Source: an uncultured Clostridia bacterium (GTDB lineage Bacteria > Bacillota > Clostridia > Peptostreptococcales > Anaerovoracaceae). From it: a DNA stretch of 21,159 nt. The notes below the pieces were generated by a model. The model made no database searches, had not been told where the DNA came from, and saw only the letters and a list, made by a program, of their open reading frames with translations. Positions 7,396 to 16,643 of the stretch are shown piece by piece; position 1 is the first letter of the stretch; each line of letters opens with the position of its first letter. The translations under genes were made by a program, and so were the position numbers. The stretch lies in assembly GCA_937889655.1 (NCBI GenBank), contig CALBZG010000104.1, positions 1 through 21,159 on the forward strand, read 5' to 3'.

Positions 7396-8394
7396 TTATT
7401 TAATTGATAATTTTTCTTTTAACATCTCTATGATACCATTATGTTTAACATTATATTCACCGTCCACTATAGCGATACAACCAATTTCATCCTGTTTTGC
7501 AACGTCTAGTGTATGCATTCCATCTGCATTCCATGTATTGTTTTTCTGAGATTCCTCAATAACGGTCCCCAGTTCTTGTTCTTCAAATTGCTCTTTTGAC
7601 AATTCATTGATCTTAAATGCAATCACTTTCCGCCCATAGGTCTCAGTATTGTCCTGTGCAAATCTAATGATATCCTTCCCGTCAACGATCACTCTGCCTC
7701 CCGGCCTTGCAATTTTCAAATCGTCTTTTACAACAGGACTTTTTATATGTTCTGTCCATTCACCAAGCAGGTCTTCCGAATAGAATAAATGAAGGTTGCC
7801 ATTTGTTAAATTATTTCCACCCTTCTCCGTAGCAAGGATCCACCACAAATTATTGTATCTGAATATGGAGGAGTCTACATAGGCACCTTGAAATAAGTCT
7901 TTAACCAGTTCCCATTTATATGGGAATTCTGAAGCTTTGTATAAACTCACGCAACCGCTTGCAGCTTTTTCAGGAAGCATATAATATTCATTATTCCATA
8001 TAAATACATACGGATACGATAAGTGAAATTCTTCACTTAATACCACTTTTTCATACTTCCAATTTTTTAAGTCACGACTTGTTGCAAGGCCAATCACTCC
8101 TTTTGCCTGATTTACATCATATATCTCAAAGAATAAATACCACTCTCCATTACTTTTAATAATAAAAGGATCAGCCACAAAACGTGCATTCACATCATTA
8201 ATATCCGACGCTTGCAGTATCGGATTCTGAATGTTTGAAGCAGGTTTCAAATTTTGTATGCTATCTCCTTCATAAATACCTATCGACCAAATTTGAGTAA
8301 TATATTGGTAGTGATCGAATACGAGCAACGTTGATGTCAATAATAATATTACAATTGTAATTTTTAATAAAGTTTTTCTTGCCACACTATTCAT
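7396..8394 (-). CDS. Membrane-anchored GINT1_N / GH43-like beta-propeller protein
   Basis: A 332-residue protein with one N-terminal membrane helix (about residues 9-26) and no clear cleavage site. A predicted extracytoplasmic five-bladed propeller follows. Blade-like repeats show ARFVADPFI (Asp75), GEWYLFFEIY, LSYPYVFIWNNEYYMLPE, VDSSIFRYNNLWWILAT and ARPGGRVI. The arrangement matches the N-terminal domain of glucosamine inositolphosphorylceramide transferase-like proteins, which is related to GH43/GH32 propellers. Only that domain is present; the GT64 transferase domain of the plant enzyme is missing. Conserved Asp/Glu positions could make it a glycosidase, a transglycosidase or a sugar-binding component. 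It lies between flippase and polymerase genes, so an outside-face role on the repeat unit or polymer is likely. AAGGCGGG is 6 nt before the ATG. Confidence 0.75.
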   Translation of the reverse strand: MNSVARKTLLKITIVILLLTSTLLVFDHYQYITQIWSIGIYEGDSIQNLKPASNIQNPILQASDINDVNARFVADPFIIKSNGEWYLFFEIYDVNQAKGVIGLATSRDLKNWKYEKVVLSEEFHLSYPYVFIWNNEYYMLPEKAASGCVSLYKASEFPYKWELVKDLFQGAYVDSSIFRYNNLWWILATEKGGNNLTNGNLHLFYSEDLLGEWTEHIKSPVVKDDLKIARPGGRVIVDGKDIIRFAQDNTETYGRKVIAFKINELSKEQFEEQELGTVIEESQKNNTWNADGMHTLDVAKQDEIGCIAIVDGEYNVKHNGIIEMLKEKLSIK

Positions 8395-8441
8395 TGTAAA
8401 CCCGCCTTTCTAACTGTACAATCTGGTAATACTAGGTTTAA

Positions 8442-9908
8442 CTATTCGGCTTGTTTTCTATGATCATGAAATTTTTGCTGTATTTTCAAGGGTAATAGAA
8501 CGATGAAGTATTTATATTGTTTAGTTAGAAACAACAAAATGATATAAGCCGATGAGCAAACACTGAACTTGTATAATGCCGACAAGAGCAAATTGTCAAT
8601 GGCAATAATATTCGACCCTTTCATGATCATGAGCAATGCGATCAAAATGCATATGTCAGGAATAAAAATTCTATAAAAGTTAGAAGCAGAATAGCCAAAA
8701 CATATTTTTATTAAGAAGTAATAATCTATAATAAATCTAATGATCAATGCGATCGTCACATATAATGCGACTCTATTAATCTCACCGGAAAGAACTCCGG
8801 TGACAATACCAAACACCATTAGAACAGTAGAAATCATTCCGCTTTTAAACATTAATTTTGTATTGCCTAGACTTAGATAAATCGATCCGGCACTGGAAGA
8901 GGTTATTTGAAAAAAAATCGATATTGCTAGTATTTTAAAACAGCCAACCGATTCTGCCCATTGATTGCCGAAAATTATCAAAACTATTTCTTCACTTGCA
9001 CTAAAGCAGAATGCTGTGATGAATGCCCCGACTAAGGATAGTATCTTTATTATTTTTATGTATTGTTCATAAATATATTTTTTATTGTTCTGATGCTCAG
9101 AAAGTATAGGATGCAGGACCGGATTAATAACATATGTTAAATAATTGAGGGGGTATAACATCAAGCTATACGCCTGATTATAAAACGCTAATTGAGCAGC
9201 ACCCATAAATTTACCTACTAACAGGTTATCTAAATTGCGTGCAAAATAGTTTAAAATGTTATACGCAAATTGAAACCCTCCATAGGATTTGATCTTATTA
9301 ATGCTGAACTTATCATATTTTATTGTAAGTTTTGGTCTGGTACTGCTATAATTCCAAATAAACGTAATCAGAGATGCCATGACCGACTGAAACACCAATG
9401 CATAATATTTAGCGCCATATATCGCTAAAACAACTGCGAATATCCCTGAAACAACATTTACGACTATCATCCGAATACCAACTGAAAAAAACTTCTTTTT
9501 CTTCATCAAGATTGCATTGGGCACAATATTCAATGTTGAAAAGAAAACGTCAATTGAAAGCGTGCAGCATATGGGGATATATACTTCATTGTGATAAAAA
9601 TATGAAATCGGGACAGATAATAAACAAAACATAATAGATAGAAAAATTGATGCGCGTGCAGAAAACCCAAATATACTTGAGATGTCTTCCTTAGTCAGAT
9701 CTCTGTTCTGAATTACAGCTGAACCCAGCCCCATATCAGATAAAACTCTAAAAAAAGTCGTAAAAACAAATACAACCGCTACTATTCCATAATAATCAGG
9801 TTTTAGCAGTCGTGCCAGAAATGCTGTAAAAATTAGGCTTGTAATAACCGTTGAATATTTTGCAGCTGCATATATGATTGCGGCTTTCTTAATTGAACTC
9901 GATTGCAT
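8442..9908 (-). CDS. wzx: Repeat-unit flippase, Wzx/WzxC type (MOP superfamily)
   Basis: A 488-residue polytopic protein with about twelve to fourteen hydrophobic segments throughout. The N-terminus (AAIIYAAAKYSTVITSLIFTAFLARLL, then YGIVAVVFVFTTFFRVLSDMGLGSAVIQ) is characteristic of the WzxC/polysaccharide transporter branch of the MOP superfamily. It should move undecaprenyl-diphosphate-linked repeat units across the cytoplasmic membrane before polymerisation by the Wzy protein of the same operon. Basic residues near the ends of helices fit a negatively charged substrate, but that is inference. Start ATG at 9908 has GAGGAA 7 nt upstream. The next gene follows after 47 bp, the largest gap of the operon. 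Confidence 0.92.
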   Translation of the reverse strand: MQSSSIKKAAIIYAAAKYSTVITSLIFTAFLARLLKPDYYGIVAVVFVFTTFFRVLSDMGLGSAVIQNRDLTKEDISSIFGFSARASIFLSIMFCLLSVPISYFYHNEVYIPICCTLSIDVFFSTLNIVPNAILMKKKKFFSVGIRMIVVNVVSGIFAVVLAIYGAKYYALVFQSVMASLITFIWNYSSTRPKLTIKYDKFSINKIKSYGGFQFAYNILNYFARNLDNLLVGKFMGAAQLAFYNQAYSLMLYPLNYLTYVINPVLHPILSEHQNNKKYIYEQYIKIIKILSLVGAFITAFCFSASEEIVLIIFGNQWAESVGCFKILAISIFFQITSSSAGSIYLSLGNTKLMFKSGMISTVLMVFGIVTGVLSGEINRVALYVTIALIIRFIIDYYFLIKICFGYSASNFYRIFIPDICILIALLMIMKGSNIIAIDNLLLSALYKFSVCSSAYIILLFLTKQYKYFIVLLPLKIQQKFHDHRKQAE

Positions 9909-9930
9909 CTGTGTTCCTCAAGCAAACCCT

Positions 9931-10845
9931 TTAAGAATTAGCTTCCCATCTATCAGTGAAATGAACAAGGGCATCATGTCCGACTTTGTAAAAACCTTTT
10001 AATGGATTCGATGTTCTCGATATCCATCGAATTGAATCCAGAAACAAACACTGCTTCATATATGCTTTTGCTATTTCCACATAATGCACATCAAGCACTC
10101 TATCCTTCTTGCATTCCTCCAGTTTATTTATGTCCTCCCGAAATGTATTAACAAAATGCATTCTATTATCTCTTAAATAATTCGCATCCTTTTTCATCGT
10201 ATTTTCTTTATGCATATAAATGTTGACTAATATTTTTGGAACAACACAAATTTCTGTAACTTTTGAAACTCGATATATAAACTCTATGTCCTGATGTCTA
10301 ATAAAAGATTCATCAAAACCATTGACTTCATCAACTACTTCTTTTTTTATTATAAGCGCGCTGCCCGCACAATGATCAACATTAAAAGAAAGTAATTCGA
10401 CATTAAGATCTCCTTGTAAGTTCGGTATAGTATCAACTTTTTTATTCGCATAGACTCTTCTGAATCCGCATAGGCATGCCCCGCTCTGAGTTGCTTGCAT
10501 CGCTTGGATTTGCGAAAACAATTTACTATTTTCAAACCAATCATCATCGTCCAAAAAGGCTAAATATTTTCCTGTTGCATTTTTAATCCCTGTATTTCTT
10601 GCTGCTGCGGCTCTCCTATTTCTTTTGTGTGCAATATACTTAACGGACCCATTATTTATATAACGCGCGAGAGTTTTTTCCATTTGAAGTTGTTCTGCTG
10701 TTCCCAGTCCATTGTCATCAATTACTATTATTTCAACATTTACTGCAATCTGTTCCAAACAGCTTTCAATTGCTCGTTCAATAAATTGCGGTCTCTTATA
10801 TGTAGGTATTATAATGGTAACCTTGTTTAAATCATCCATCATCAT
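9931..10845 (-). CDS. Glycosyltransferase family 2
   Basis: A 304-residue GT-A fold inverting transferase. VTIIIPTYKRPQFIERAIESCL starts the nucleotide-binding domain, VIDDNG carries the first conserved Asp, and AAARNTGIKNATGKYLAFLDDDDWF contains the metal-binding DxD-type Asp run (99-102). GFDESFIRHQDIEFIYRV matches the region carrying the catalytic base in this family. The C-terminal 100 residues have no membrane helix, so it acts from the cytoplasm. Three consecutive ATG codons start the frame (10845, 10842, 10839). GAGG about 11 nt before the first allows any of them, so the true N-terminus may be one or two residues shorter. Sugar specificity is unknown. Confidence 0.9.
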   Translation of the reverse strand: MMMDDLNKVTIIIPTYKRPQFIERAIESCLEQIAVNVEIIVIDDNGLGTAEQLQMEKTLARYINNGSVKYIAHKRNRRAAAARNTGIKNATGKYLAFLDDDDWFENSKLFSQIQAMQATQSGACLCGFRRVYANKKVDTIPNLQGDLNVELLSFNVDHCAGSALIIKKEVVDEVNGFDESFIRHQDIEFIYRVSKVTEICVVPKILVNIYMHKENTMKKDANYLRDNRMHFVNTFREDINKLEECKKDRVLDVHYVEIAKAYMKQCLFLDSIRWISRTSNPLKGFYKVGHDALVHFTDRWEANS

Positions 10846-10876
10846 TCCGATTCTTGCCTCAGTATTTTTCTTTTAC

Positions 10877-11950
10877 TTATTCTTGACTTCTATATATTTC
10901 ATAAATCATTTTCATGACTATATCTACAGTGTAGCTGGTCATGACTTTATTGGTATTCCATTCAGACATTGATTTTCTGACTTCTATGTCCTGTAAACCT
11001 TCCAAGGCTTTACAGATTCCGTCTATATCACCAACATTAATCAGAATCCCGCCTTTATCCTCGATTATGTCTGATATTGCACCGACAGGTGTAGCAATAA
11101 TCGGCAATCCGCAAGCCATGGCTTCAAGAATGACGATAGGAAATCCTTCAGTATGAGACGGGAATAGCAGAAGATCGGAAGCCTTCATCTCTCCGATTAC
11201 TTCTTCTTTCCTGAGTTCTCCAGTTAGTTGAAGGTTCCGAGGGCAGGAGATTGTTTTAAATTCGTCATCGATATATCCTACCAATCTAAAATTAATATGA
11301 GGCATTCGTTCAGCAACAGCGAAGATATCAGCACAACCCTTTGATTCTATTACATGTCCTACGTAAATAACCGTTCTGATCCGGGATGATATTTTTTTAT
11401 CAGCAAAGTGATTTATCGTTTTCATATCGATGAAATTAGGTATAACAATGCTTTCTTTAGAGGATATTGTTTTAATTTTTTTTTGAGATGCCCGGTTCAA
11501 ACACAAAATAACATCGCCCAGATTACAAAGCTCCTTTAAAATAAAAATTCGCAATTTGTTGTTAACAGCATAATCTGTATCATAATGAAAATGCATTACG
11601 AGTTTTTTTGCTCCAAATTTCGCTTTTCGCGCACATATCAAATCTCTGATCATGCCAAGTGTTGAATATGAAGTATTATAATGAACAATATCAAACTTAT
11701 TGTCACCAAGTGAATTACTGATGTTGCTATAAATAGAAGCAGCTCTCTTAATCTCTTCTTTGAAATTGTTTTTACTCAAATTCCTTGCGCCAATCGTTGT
11801 TTTTGCAGTATTAACAAGAACAATTTGATTATTGCGAGCCGATTCTGATTCCAGGTATAGTTTTGTCCAAGTTGCCATCCCACCTGCGGGAGGTGGCAAA
11901 GGTGAAATCAATAAGATTTTTAAATTATCTTCAGGTACATTCGCGGCCAC
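10877..11950 (-). CDS. Glycosyltransferase family 4 (GTG start)
   Basis: A 357-residue GT-B glycosyltransferase. LKILLISPLPPPAGGMATWT is the N-terminal donor/acceptor loop. HFHYDTDYAV lies in the acceptor domain, and VIYVGHVIESKGCADIF opens the C-terminal domain. HTEGFPIVILEAMACGLPIIATPVGA carries the E-x7-E motif. The longest frame begins with GTG at 11959. The GTG at 11950 is better, because a perfect GGAGGTGA site sits 8 nt before it and would otherwise overlap the first codons. The gene overlaps the end of the acyltransferase gene by 20 bp. The PAGG-type N-terminus is common in GT4 enzymes of exopolysaccharide clusters; the transferred sugar is not predictable. Confidence 0.9.
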   Translation of the reverse strand: MAANVPEDNLKILLISPLPPPAGGMATWTKLYLESESARNNQIVLVNTAKTTIGARNLSKNNFKEEIKRAASIYSNISNSLGDNKFDIVHYNTSYSTLGMIRDLICARKAKFGAKKLVMHFHYDTDYAVNNKLRIFILKELCNLGDVILCLNRASQKKIKTISSKESIVIPNFIDMKTINHFADKKISSRIRTVIYVGHVIESKGCADIFAVAERMPHINFRLVGYIDDEFKTISCPRNLQLTGELRKEEVIGEMKASDLLLFPSHTEGFPIVILEAMACGLPIIATPVGAISDIIEDKGGILINVGDIDGICKALEGLQDIEVRKSMSEWNTNKVMTSYTVDIVMKMIYEIYRSQE

Positions 11951-12521
11951 TATTTTCACCTCCGGAATTTTGTTTGATCAACCTTGCCGGATTACCTGCA
12001 ATAATGCTGTTTTCCAAAAACTTGCCATGTACAACGCTTCCAGCTCCTACAACACAGTTGTCGCCTATTTCAGTACCCTTTAGAATAATACTATTGCATC
12101 CAATAAACACGTTTTCTCCTATCTTAATAGGTTTCGTAACAAGATTTAAAGAATCGTCATTTAACCTTTCTTTTGAATCAAGTGGGTGAAAATCATTATC
12201 AAATATTTTTGTATTTGCACCGATCAATGTGTAGTTTCCGATTTCAATACTATCCCTGGCATAAATTGTGGCTCCGGAAATTCCTACATGATTTCCTATT
12301 TTGATTTTTCCTTGATCTCTTGCGATTATGATGGTCCTTTGATATAAACCGAGTAAATTAGAAAAAAAACTGCTATTGATAAGGCAGTTGTCACCGATTA
12401 TTATTTCAGCATTAGGAAACCTGAAAATAAATGGATATCCTATTAATTTCAAATTGCACCCATACTTAATCTTGTTAGCCTTAAACATTACTCTTGGCAG
12501 AATCGAGTTGAATTTTAACAT
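11931..12521 (-). CDS. Hexapeptide-repeat acyltransferase, WbbJ/serine-acetyltransferase-like
   Basis: A 196-residue left-handed beta-helix protein. Imperfect [LIV]-G-x4 hexapeptide turns run from about residue 40 (IIIGDN, IKIGNH, IEIGNYTLIGA, IKIGENVFIGC, TEIGDNCVVGAGS). Asn109-Asp110-Phe-His112 (DNDFHPLD) is the conserved loop with the catalytic His of the maltose/xenobiotic acetyltransferase group. IIAGNPARLIK is the standard C-terminal acetyl-CoA-binding end. It most likely O-acetylates (or N-acetylates) a sugar of the repeat unit in the cytoplasm. N-acetylation of the 4-amino sugar made by the neighbouring LegB/DegT pair is possible, but the sequence does not look like PglD. AAGGA is 8 nt before the ATG. 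Confidence 0.9.
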   Translation of the reverse strand: MLKFNSILPRVMFKANKIKYGCNLKLIGYPFIFRFPNAEIIIGDNCLINSSFFSNLLGLYQRTIIIARDQGKIKIGNHVGISGATIYARDSIEIGNYTLIGANTKIFDNDFHPLDSKERLNDDSLNLVTKPIKIGENVFIGCNSIILKGTEIGDNCVVGAGSVVHGKFLENSIIAGNPARLIKQNSGGENSGRECT

Positions 12522-12536
12522 GGCATCTGTCCTTGT

Positions 12537-13775
12537 CTAAACTGAGCTTTGATCATACTGTTTGATTATTTCTATATATTTCGAAGTCCCGCTGTTTCTA
12601 GTCAAATTGTTCATGACATATCTTCTTCCGTTCAGGCCCTTTTGGAAAGCTTCTTCTCGATTATTATAGAAATAAAGGATTGCTTCTTTCAGTTTTTCTT
12701 TATCACCTGCTTGCACACATACTCCGCTATCAGATTTATTTATGATTGTATTTAAAACTCCTCCTAGATCAAATGAAGCAAGTATTGGGCGTTCTGCGGA
12801 CATGATGCTCCAAGTCTTGCATGGTACGGAATTTTCTCCGACGTTCGGCTTTGATATAATAAGTCCGACATCCCCAAGGCTGAAAACCAGCGAGATGTCT
12901 TCATAGGGTTGAAAAGGAATAATTTCTAGATTCTTTATACCTTTGTCGCTTATGGACCTTTCAACCTCGGCTTTGTAAGCGCCGTCTCCGATCAAAATAA
13001 ATTCCAGATCTCTATAATTTTCAAGTTCTTTTGCGGCTTCCAAAAGCATATCCATATTTTGTGTATAACCAATATTCCCACAATGAGTGATATAAAATTT
13101 ATTACTATCCAACCCATATTTTGAGAACAGCCTGTTTTTCTTTCGATCTATATTTTTTACAGCATTTTCATCGGCCCAATTATAGATAACCTCAATTTTT
13201 TCAGTGGGCACACCTTTAGATGCAATATTATTTTTAAAGTCTTCTGAGATCGTTATAATTCGATCAGCGTTTTCATAGGTGAAATCTTCGATTTTTCTAC
13301 CTATTTTCCATATTAATGAATCGCGTTTTATTAACCCTGAATTTACAAGTGAATCCGGGAATATATCTTGTAACACATAAATCATGGGGACTTTTTTTAA
13401 CTTTTTAAGCAGCGCACCCATAGCCCCTTGAGTTGGTGGAGTGCTTTCAACAAAAATCAAGTCAGCCGGTGCAAGGATTCCTTTGCAGAGGAAAGCAAAA
13501 TTCATGAATAAATATCGAATTGCACGAAGTATCGTATTATCCCGCTCGCGAGGCAAATAAAAACGATGGATTCTCTGTTTGCCGTCGCTTTTGATTTCCA
13601 GCTTTTTCTTCATATATTCTTTTCTTATCTTACGGTCAACCCCGCGGCTTGGTAATGGCGCAAATATATCAACATCCAGTCCATAACCTGCCATATCATC
13701 AAACAAGTTAGTTTCCAGATATAGCCCCCCGGCAATTTCGGGTGTATAATACGCAATCATTACCAATACTCTCAT
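12537..13775 (-). CDS. Glycosyltransferase family 4, WbuB-like
   Basis: A 412-residue GT-B transferase resembling the WbuB/WcaI subgroup, in which WbuB proteins transfer N-acetyl-fucosamine-type sugars. MIAYYTPEIAGGLYLETNLFDDMA and the basic loop near LPSRGVDRKIRKEYMKKK open the acceptor domain. FVESTPPTQGAMGALLKKL and YVLQDIFPDSLVNSGLI are subgroup-like segments. IYNWADENAV is followed by the C-terminal domain with ITHCGNIGYTQNMDMLLEAA. GENSVPCKTWSIMSAERPILAS replaces the usual E-x7-E. AGGAG lies 8 nt before the ATG. It directly follows the four nucleotide-sugar/initiation genes, so it may add the second sugar; this ordering argument is inference. Confidence 0.9.
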   Translation of the reverse strand: MRVLVMIAYYTPEIAGGLYLETNLFDDMAGYGLDVDIFAPLPSRGVDRKIRKEYMKKKLEIKSDGKQRIHRFYLPRERDNTILRAIRYLFMNFAFLCKGILAPADLIFVESTPPTQGAMGALLKKLKKVPMIYVLQDIFPDSLVNSGLIKRDSLIWKIGRKIEDFTYENADRIITISEDFKNNIASKGVPTEKIEVIYNWADENAVKNIDRKKNRLFSKYGLDSNKFYITHCGNIGYTQNMDMLLEAAKELENYRDLEFILIGDGAYKAEVERSISDKGIKNLEIIPFQPYEDISLVFSLGDVGLIISKPNVGENSVPCKTWSIMSAERPILASFDLGGVLNTIINKSDSGVCVQAGDKEKLKEAILYFYNNREEAFQKGLNGRRYVMNNLTRNSGTSKYIEIIKQYDQSSV

Positions 13776-13794
13776 TGTTTAGGCTCCTAGTATG

Positions 13795-14772
13795 TTACAG
13801 ATTATATATATCCTCCTTATACCTATCTAAATTTTCTTTAGTCCAACAGATAGTCTCTTTCAATCCTTGGGCTAATGAATAGGAAGGAGACCATCCTGTT
13901 AGCGTTTTGATCTTCTGATTGCTGCCAAGCAATCGATTCACTTCGCTTTTTTCAGGCCTAATACGAATTTCATCACGGAGTATAGTTGCCTTAGGGTTGA
14001 TCTGTCTGATCAATTCTTCGGCAAGTTGTCCTACGGAAATTTCCCTTTGCGAAGCGATGTTGATTTCTTCACCTATTGCCATGTCACACTTTGAAATAGC
14101 TACAAATCCTGATGCAGTGTCTTTCACATAATTAAAGTCTCTGGTTGGCATTAATGAGCCGAGTTTGATCTCAGTAATGCCTGATAGCAGTTGCGTGATG
14201 ATTGTCGGTATCACAGCTCTCGCAGATTGCCTTGGCCCATAAGTGTTGAAAGGCCTGACGATTGTAACAGGCAGATCGAAACTTCTATAAAAACTTTCCG
14301 CCATCCTGTCTGCACCGATTTTCGACGCGGAGTATGGAGATTGACCCTGGAAGGGGTGTTTTTCATCAATCGGCACATATTGGGCAGTCCCGTAGACTTC
14401 CGATGTGGACGTTACTATGACTCGCTTTGTATTAAGATTTTTTGCTGCCTGTAATACATTGAGTGTTCCTTTTATGTTTGTATCTACATAAGAATCTGGG
14501 CTTTGGTAACTGAAAGGTATAGAAATCAGTGCGGCCAGATGGAAAACTACATCAATGTCTTCCATTGCTTGATGAACACCATGAGGATCTCTGATATCTC
14601 CCGGGAAGATCTCTATAAGCCGAAGTTTTTCCTTTGTAAATGTATCCAGCCAGCCCCAACTGTTAAAAGAATTATAATAAACAAAGGCTCTCACATCATA
14701 CCCATCGTCCAATAATTTTTCCACCAGATGGCTTCCGATGAATCCATCTGCACCTGTCACCAGCGCTTTCAT
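13795..14772 (-). CDS. legB: NAD-dependent 4,6-dehydratase, LegB type
   Basis: A 325-residue extended SDR enzyme. TGADGFIGSH (6-15) binds NAD; TSTSEVYG (121-128) holds the active-site Thr/Ser and Glu; Tyr147-x3-Lys151 is in YSASK. FNTYGPRQSARAVIPTIITQLLSG and the YNSFNSWG segment near residue 33 closely match LegB of Campylobacter. LegB converts a nucleotide-GlcNAc to the 4-keto-6-deoxy intermediate, the first step to legionaminic acid and bacillosamine-like sugars. Its ATG overlaps the stop of the aminotransferase gene (ATGA). The next LegB-pathway enzymes beyond the aminotransferase (acetyltransferase LegH, epimerase LegG, synthase LegI, CMP-transferase LegF) are not in this window. The product is therefore more likely a 4-amino-4,6-dideoxy-HexNAc than legionaminate. 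Confidence 0.87.
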   Translation of the reverse strand: MKALVTGADGFIGSHLVEKLLDDGYDVRAFVYYNSFNSWGWLDTFTKEKLRLIEIFPGDIRDPHGVHQAMEDIDVVFHLAALISIPFSYQSPDSYVDTNIKGTLNVLQAAKNLNTKRVIVTSTSEVYGTAQYVPIDEKHPFQGQSPYSASKIGADRMAESFYRSFDLPVTIVRPFNTYGPRQSARAVIPTIITQLLSGITEIKLGSLMPTRDFNYVKDTASGFVAISKCDMAIGEEINIASQREISVGQLAEELIRQINPKATILRDEIRIRPEKSEVNRLLGSNQKIKTLTGWSPSYSLAQGLKETICWTKENLDRYKEDIYNL

Positions 14773-15920
14773 TTTTTTGCACCATAGTCCTTAATTATTT
14801 TTTTTATACTATTACATACATAGGAAACTTCTTCCACAGTTAATTTATAGTATAACGGCAATGTGATCTCATGATCACAAACATAGTCAGTCACAGGAAG
14901 AGATATTGATGGGTGTGCATACTGAGTAAAATGATGCACTGCCGGATAATGAACGCTGGTCTGAATTCCATAGTCTTCTTCCAGCCTCCTTCTGAATTCG
15001 TCACGCTCGATATTGCAGTTTTCATTCAATACGATTGGAAATATATAGTTCGACGAGCCATCTGCTTTATGTCGAAACGGTAATATGACTTCCTCGATCT
15101 CACCCAAAAGTTCCCGATATTTTGCTACGAGAATTCTTCTTTTCTCCAGATCGTCAGATAGTCTGCCAAGTTGAATCAGTCCTATCGAAGCTCTGATGTC
15201 ATCGAGACGATAATTGTATCCAACTTGTCTGATATCGTACTTTGTAGCATGCCCGTGAGCCCTGTCATAGGAGGATGATGTCATACCGTGGGAGCGCAAC
15301 AACCTTGCCTGGTCAGCGATGTCCTTATTGTCCGTTACCAGCATTCCTCCTTCAGCCGTTGTAATATTTTTATTTGAAAAGAAGGAAAAAGCTCCTACAT
15401 CGCCCAAAGTCCCCAGGCTTTTCCCATGATATATCGCTCCTGTTGCGTGTGCAGCGTCTTCGATTACACTCAATTTGTTTTCACTTGCGATCTTCTTAAT
15501 TTCATCCATGTTGCAGGCATATCCGCCATAATGCATGACCATCAAGGCCTTTGTACGTTCATTGATCTGCATTCTAACATGTTCAGGAGAAACGCTAAGA
15601 TCTTCCCTGGATATTATATCAGCAAATACAGGTTTCGCTCCAGTGTACTGGATTGCATTCACAGTCGCTGCGAAGGTCAGAGAAGGTACGATTACCTCAT
15701 CCGATGGGCCGATTCCAAGGCCAAGAACGGCCAAATGTAATGCTGCGGTCCCGCTGTTAACAGCTACCGCATATTTTGCACTTGTGACTTCCGCAAATCT
15801 TTTTTCAAATTCCAGGGTTTGGACGCCCGACGAAATCCATTTTGAGTCCAGAACTTTTATTACAGCCTGCTTTTCTTCTTCTTCAAAATGTAAATCAAAC
15901 AGAGGCACTTTCCATTCCAT
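14769..15920 (-). CDS. DegT/DnrJ/EryC1/StrS-family sugar aminotransferase
   Basis: A 383-residue PLP-dependent aminotransferase that turns a keto-sugar nucleotide into the amino sugar, normally with glutamate as donor. NSGTAALHL (55-63) binds the phosphate of PLP. EDAAHATGA contains the Asp155 that contacts the pyridine nitrogen. FSNKNITTAEGG carries the Schiff-base Lys184. The length is typical of the family. It is coupled to the LegB-type dehydratase gene by a 4-bp overlap, so it very probably aminates the C4-keto product of LegB. The general DegT fold cannot by itself distinguish LegC-, PglE- or perosamine-synthase-like function. AAGGGG is 6 nt before the ATG, inside the last codons of the upstream gene. 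Confidence 0.92.
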   Translation of the reverse strand: MEWKVPLFDLHFEEEEKQAVIKVLDSKWISSGVQTLEFEKRFAEVTSAKYAVAVNSGTAALHLAVLGLGIGPSDEVIVPSLTFAATVNAIQYTGAKPVFADIISREDLSVSPEHVRMQINERTKALMVMHYGGYACNMDEIKKIASENKLSVIEDAAHATGAIYHGKSLGTLGDVGAFSFFSNKNITTAEGGMLVTDNKDIADQARLLRSHGMTSSSYDRAHGHATKYDIRQVGYNYRLDDIRASIGLIQLGRLSDDLEKRRILVAKYRELLGEIEEVILPFRHKADGSSNYIFPIVLNENCNIERDEFRRRLEEDYGIQTSVHYPAVHHFTQYAHPSISLPVTDYVCDHEITLPLYYKLTVEEVSYVCNSIKKIIKDYGAKK

Positions 15921-15923
15921 TTC

Positions 15924-16643
15924 TTACCCCTTTCTCTTATACACGATAGTTTCAGACAAATAATACTTGTAATCCTCATTTGCCTTTTCGTAATCACTGG
16001 GCCTTCCTATATCCATCCAGTAGCCATTGTGCGGATGCACTTTCACCATTTCTCCATTTTTCAGCAACACATTCATCAAGGTATCAAATCCAAAATACGT
16101 ATTGTCAGGAACATATTCAAAAACCTTTTTATTAAAGACATAGACTCCCATACTGACATCCCAACTATATTTCGGCTTTTCCAGAAATTCATTGACGATG
16201 AAATCTCGATCATATCGAATAACACCATAATCGATTTCCTCTTCTCTCTGAAATGTTGCTACAGTGAGAACAGCTCCACTCAATATATGCTCTTCGAAAA
16301 TTGTTTTGAAGGATATATCCGTCAATACGTCTCCGTTCATAACAATGAAGTTTTCCGGCAAGTCTTTAATGAGCTTTATAGGAGCTACGGTTCCCAAGGG
16401 TGTATTCTCGTAAGAATAGTTGATCCTAACTCCATATGCAGTACCATCTCCAAAATATGATTCTATTAAATGCCCCATATGGTTCACGCATACATCCAAC
16501 TCGTTAATGCCCTGCTTTTCAAGATTGTTGATTATCAGTTCCAAAATTGGTTTATCTACAACGGGTACCAATGGCTTAGGCAACGTGATTGTGTATGGTT
16601 TGAGCCTCGTACCTCTACCCCCGGCTAATATTATCGCCCTCAT
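15924..16643 (-). CDS. Sugar-1-phosphate nucleotidyltransferase
   Basis: A 239-residue nucleotidyltransferase that activates a sugar-1-phosphate with NTP. ILAGGRGTRLKPYT (5-18) is the pyrophosphorylase signature, Lys23 lies in LPKPLVPV, and NGD (103-105) holds the metal-binding Asp. FLEKPKYSWDVSMGVYVF and GYWMDIGRPSDY are the sugar-binding and C-terminal metal motifs. It has only the catalytic domain: no hexapeptide acetyltransferase domain as in GlmU and no CBS pair as in Campylobacter PtmE. It resembles mannose-1-phosphate guanylyltransferase-like and PtmE-like proteins. Beside LegB it could make the nucleotide-GlcN(Ac) that LegB uses, possibly GDP-linked; this is inference. GGGGG lies 6 nt before the ATG, and the gene overlaps the preceding one by 29 bp. 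Confidence 0.9.
   Translation of the reverse strand: MRAIILAGGRGTRLKPYTITLPKPLVPVVDKPILELIINNLEKQGINELDVCVNHMGHLIESYFGDGTAYGVRINYSYENTPLGTVAPIKLIKDLPENFIVMNGDVLTDISFKTIFEEHILSGAVLTVATFQREEEIDYGVIRYDRDFIVNEFLEKPKYSWDVSMGVYVFNKKVFEYVPDNTYFGFDTLMNVLLKNGEMVKVHPHNGYWMDIGRPSDYEKANEDYKYYLSETIVYKRKG

Noticed and set aside
15535..15963. Plus-strand open frame of 142 codons antisense to the aminotransferase gene (and similar long antisense frames, such as 16029-16460 and 6325-6717)
   Set aside because: They lie wholly or almost wholly inside strongly supported genes, show no family motifs and have no ribosome binding site.
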